From Galbula dea (lineage: Eukaryota > Chordata > Aves > Piciformes > Galbulidae), in NCBI GenBank assembly GCA_013399015.1, contig VWZX01002691.1, positions 2,644-66,643 of the forward strand: 64,000 nucleotides of DNA. Reading direction: 5' to 3'. The stretch's first letter is position 1. Each line of letters begins with the position of its first letter. The notes under the pieces are model-generated. The model had not been told where the DNA came from. It saw only the letters and a list, made by a program, of their open reading frames with translations, and searched no databases. A program made the position numbers and the translations under genes. This document shows positions 59,955 to 64,000 of the stretch, in pieces.

Positions 59955-62900
59955 AACACGCAGCAGCAGCATCACCCCCTCCTTCCAGACATCCTCCAAA
60001 ATATACTTAGCAAAAAAAAGCTACCCCAAAGGCAGACAGATCTGACAGAGAAATAGCCATTGCCCATGTTAATTGAGGAGTGATGTGTGTTTCCTTCCAC
60101 CAACTCCACTAACAAGACTGACAGTCAGTGTCTGATCACATGCCCCCTGTCTGTGTTACACACTCTGGAACAGTTCTGCTGTGGCTGTTCTGTAGAAGCA
60201 AGTGCTTTCAATGCTTCTGTGAAACATTATTTTCAGGAAAAAAATACAGATATGGTATTGAAATACCATTCAAGTGACTGCAAACTCTGAATGTGTGGTA
60301 TACTTAGCACCCTTGAATATGCTGTATCTAACTTTCTCCAGCTTCCCTCTTTCATGATGTGTATACTTAAAAGCAATGGTAAATGTTCAAGATTTCTTTC
60401 CCTATTCTTAAAGAAAACTTTTATGGGGAGATCTCTTTCCTAGATGAATCCAGGTAAACAGACTGTCATTTTTACTTAGCTCAAGTTCATTTTAAAATAC
60501 ACTATCAGCATTTCATAGTCCTGAACAGTTTATAGCCAAGTAGTGTGGCAGGAGATCTGGGACAGCCACTGCTCCCAGATCAGTCTCTAGCACACTGTGG
60601 TATTACAGCCAACCTTTTTTTGAAGGGGGAAAAAGTTCTGCCTGTCAAATATTTTACAACTGTCATGGCTGTGTTTGCTGTTATAATGATATAAGGCCAA
60701 TTATAACTCTGCTACAATTGTGAAAGAGCCTATTCAAAATAAAAATAGAACCTAAAATCCACAGGCTGGCTTGCAGGTTTCATTGTGCTTGTTGCACTAG
60801 GTGCTACTCTGTGATCTGACTTGCATTTTCAGTTCTTGGGTTATGTTTGCTGGAACGATCAGTCTATTCTCTTGAAAGCATCAAGAAATCCCAGGGTCAA
60901 CTGTAGATGGCTCTCAGTTGGTTTTCCACCACAAATCAACTCCTGAGTGCACAGAGTCACAGCCTGGACAAATTGAAACCCCATGAGAAAAAAAAGTTTC
61001 TCCTATTTTTTTCTTTCTCCCTGAATTTGAATGAAAAAGCTGAAAGTTCAAAGTATGTTATAAGGGGATCCAGAAACTGAAGATGTCTGTAGTAAGCACA
61101 AAGATAACTCAAACGTTACTCCAAGGTTTCATCCAATTGACTTGCAAAAGGTAAACAACTTTCAAAAGAAATTAAAAATGGAAACTGAAATTAAGATTGG
61201 AGTATTAAAAGGCTGGTTTGATCAATCAGTGTTGAAATGCCACCTCAAAGTCATCTAATGTGTTTTTATTTCACTGTTATACCTGTAAGTTATCTTAAAA
61301 GTTGCTGTGACCAGGTGATAATTATATTTTCTGTTAAAATCTATATAAATTAAAGTGTGAGAGGTACAATAGGTAAGGTCAAAAAAAGGAATTAAATGAC
61401 CTTCTAAAAAGCATATCCCATCTCTCTCTATAATTCTAATAATTTTTCTAGCTTGTACTACTTTTGTTAATCCTCCTCAACTGTTGGTAATATACAAATC
61501 TTTCCTTAATAGAATTTTCTGTGGCAAGATCATTAAGTTTCTCATAACAGGTGTTGGCTGAGTCAGACCTGCTGAGGCCTTGCAAATTTGTTTCAGACCC
61601 ATTCAGAGTGCTGCCTCTTTCACAGAGAAGAACTTCTCTTACTGCTGAAGCACAGTCAATAGAGATCCCACCTTTACTGACAAACTGTTTCAAAATTCAA
61701 GATACCAGTGTGTGAGAAATAACAGATAAACCTAAAAGATTTAAAGGCCAGGGGTTATTGCTAAGCAACCAACAGGTCATAATATTCACAGCTAACACAA
61801 GACAGGCTGTTTTTGCACATGGAGGTATGTCACCTTCCTGATGATATATAATGATACTGTGCCCATGAGGTACTGATTTATTACCCTGGCTGAACTGCTT
61901 GGTTTGCAAACAAGGTGGGAGAGATAATGTGTTTGAACAGGAGGCTGCAGCACAGCACCAGAGAATGATGAGGACAAGGTGTTATCAGTCACTTTGCAGT
62001 CCCACTGCCAGTCTCTGTGCACAAACATGGATCAAAGCAGAGGGAGTTAAACAGTTTGTATACACTTTCCAATAGTTTGCACTTCTTCCATTGTTATACA
62101 GTGCAGATTAGAAATTAAAGGCAGTTTTCCCACACCTGCAGTCCAGTTATGATTACATGGCTTTACTCCAAACTTTACTGTTCCTGCACAGGAATAACAT
62201 GACATTGATCTCATGCTAGCCTCCCAGTGTGGCTCTGGTTACTAAATTTGGCCAAGATGTATTTGTGCTGTAGATCACTGAGCCTAACATTATCTGAACA
62301 AACCAGTTCTGAGCTATAATGTGAAAGGCTTTAAATTGACTCAGATATTGAGAAAATAACTTGACACAATTAGTTAGGAATCATACTAGCACAATGATTG
62401 TGCCTTTTTTCAATATTTGATGTCAAAGGAATAGCCCTTGCTGCCTAAGCATAAGAAAAAACACTGCTTTGTTGCTTAGTGTTTGTTGTACTCCTTAGCA
62501 GTAGTTTGATGATGCTATTTGGAGGCTGCAGGCTGTTTTTCCTGCTTCCCTTGCTGTTGGTCCTTCAGAAAAAAAGAAAGTAGTGAACCCCTGTCTTTTT
62601 CTTCCCAATATACTCTTCCATAAATGTAATACCAGTAATGGAAAGGAAAACTACCTGCAAAAAGGAAAAGAGAAGTATCTAAGAATCACTCAGATATACT
62701 GGTATAAAAAGTCCTTCTATGTTCCATGAACAAGGTGCAAATCTGCATGAGACATAAAAATGAGACAAGATAGAAAAGAATATTTTATCAGAAATGACAG
62801 TTTTCAGGATAAAACAGAAGGTGCATTTTCTTTTGAAGATAATAAGAATTAAATAAAGCCTTCAGACACTAATAGATGGATTACTTGCATCATACAAGGA

Positions 62901-64000
62901 TAGAAAATAAGTCTCCTACAGAACATAAGTAGACTTTTCAACAGATTAGTCAGGAGATGAATCTCAGACAGAGCAGACAAACTGGGAAAGTATCTATCTT
63001 GTCTTTCATTAATTATTTCATGTGTGATTCTTTTTGCCTGTTCCATTCTGTCTTGCTGTCTATGTGAACATGTGAAGGTAAACCAATGAAGGATAAAAAG
63101 GAACTGCTAATGAAGTAAACATGGAAACAAACTCAAACACACAGTTTCAGAGGAGTTAACATACCACTTGCTGGTTCAAGGCAGCCTAAGCACTTTACTC
63201 TTATGGAAGCAAGCCTACAGAAAAGAGAGAGGTTGTGAAGAACTGAAAAAGTGTCAACAGAAAAACTGACAGGCTGTGAAGAGTCACAGAGACAGTGGGA
63301 GCAGGCTGCAATCACAGTAGGCAGGCTCTTCCAATACAGATAGGAACAGCTTCTGCTGTGAACTGGGAAGATGTGCTTACCTAGGGGTGTATGCACAGCA
63401 GGGGCACTTGTCCAGCCATATATTACTCACAGAAAGAATCTTCTCATGCAGTGACCACTGTGAGCCTCACACAAGCTATGGCTGATCAATGAACTGCTTT
63501 CAGGGCTTATGTGCTATTAAAACCTCATGTCAGAAAAAACAAATGACAGCAGTTAGTTTTTGAATGGAATAGTCCACTCTGTGGGTGAAAAGACAGACCC
63601 AGGTGAGGCATGGAGAACAAGATGGTTTGAGATACAGAGGAAACATAACACAGTGCTTGTTTTATAAAGTGATTTGTTTTTAATCACAGCTTACAAAGAC
63701 ATCAAGGATCAGATAACATCAAGGATCAGATAACCCAAAAGACATTTTGTCACTGCCTGTGATGAATATGTTGTCATGAAGACCATGCACTACTTGCAGT
63801 AAGCTTGGAAGAGTATTTGCCACCAATATAAGCTTTGAATCATTCCTAATGGGGCAAGAACAACACTGGAGTCTCCTCATAAAGAGCATGTTGATCCTCA
63901 ACTGTCTGAAATTACAGCAAGCACTATGGCAAGGGGTTTCTTGCCTTTCCTTCCTGACTGCTTTGTTACAACATGCTAATAATCACTGCATGATATAATA
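59955..64000. other. 5' flank of DDC, no exon recognised
   Basis: 4 kb upstream of the promoter. There is no CpG island, no CR1 and no convincing coding frame. A second (non-neuronal) first exon might lie here or beyond, but I cannot identify one. A 17-bp tandem duplication lies at 63700-63733. Confidence 0.6.
63700..63733. repeat. Two exact tandem copies of a 17-bp unit
   Basis: CATCAAGGATCAGATAA occurs twice back to back. Confidence 0.95.

Noticed and set aside
60000..64000. Possible non-neuronal first exon of DDC
   Set aside because: No stretch stands out as a promoter plus donor; there is nothing to separate a real exon from chance GT sites.
1..64000. CRISPR arrays, operons, bacterial-type mobile elements, tRNA or rRNA genes
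   Set aside because: None seen. The sequence is vertebrate intronic and flanking DNA, and the repeats present are CR1 copies and microsatellites.

Overview
The window is vertebrate nuclear DNA, almost certainly avian. It is AT-rich, intron-dominated and free of bacterial gene structure. It carries numerous 5'-truncated CR1 retroposons whose 3' ends have the bird/reptile form (an ATTCTATGA-like tail next to a 'CTAGTCCAACC'-type block). One ambiguous base near 10162 and a leading G homopolymer suggest a draft assembly.

The window holds one real gene: a complete copy of DDC, aromatic-L-amino-acid decarboxylase (the PLP enzyme that makes dopamine and serotonin), on the minus strand. I could assemble all 13 coding exons by hand with GT-AG junctions and consistent phases. 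They lie between 53973 (ATG) and 5132 (stop), total 1458 nt and encode 485 residues. Residue numbering stays in register with the mammalian enzyme: His192, Thr246, Asp271, PLP-lysine 303, loop Tyr332 and Arg355 all fall at the expected numbers. A non-coding first exon ends at 59799 and sits just downstream of a TATA box at 59895-59906 with a POU/octamer-like site, giving a plausible promoter.

Layout on + coordinates: 1-4515 is 3' flank with no recognised gene. 4516-5131 is the probable 3' UTR. 5132-59870 is the DDC transcription unit, read right to left. Its largest introns hold CR1 copies: intron 9 (22.9 kb), intron 6 (a head-to-head pair at 35.1-36.6 kb), intron 4 (three fragments at 41-44.5 kb) and intron 2 (a cluster at 50.6-53.0 kb). 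Intron 12 holds a ~190 bp purine tract. 59907-64000 is 5' flank with no further exon recognised.

There is no operon, mobile gene cassette, CRISPR array or new multi-gene system here. The points most worth checking are an Ala at position 82 of the decarboxylase (Thr in mammals), a 20-nt microexon preceded by a weak donor, a GC-rich exon 12 in an AT-rich gene, and inverted CR1 pairs that could fold in the pre-mRNA.
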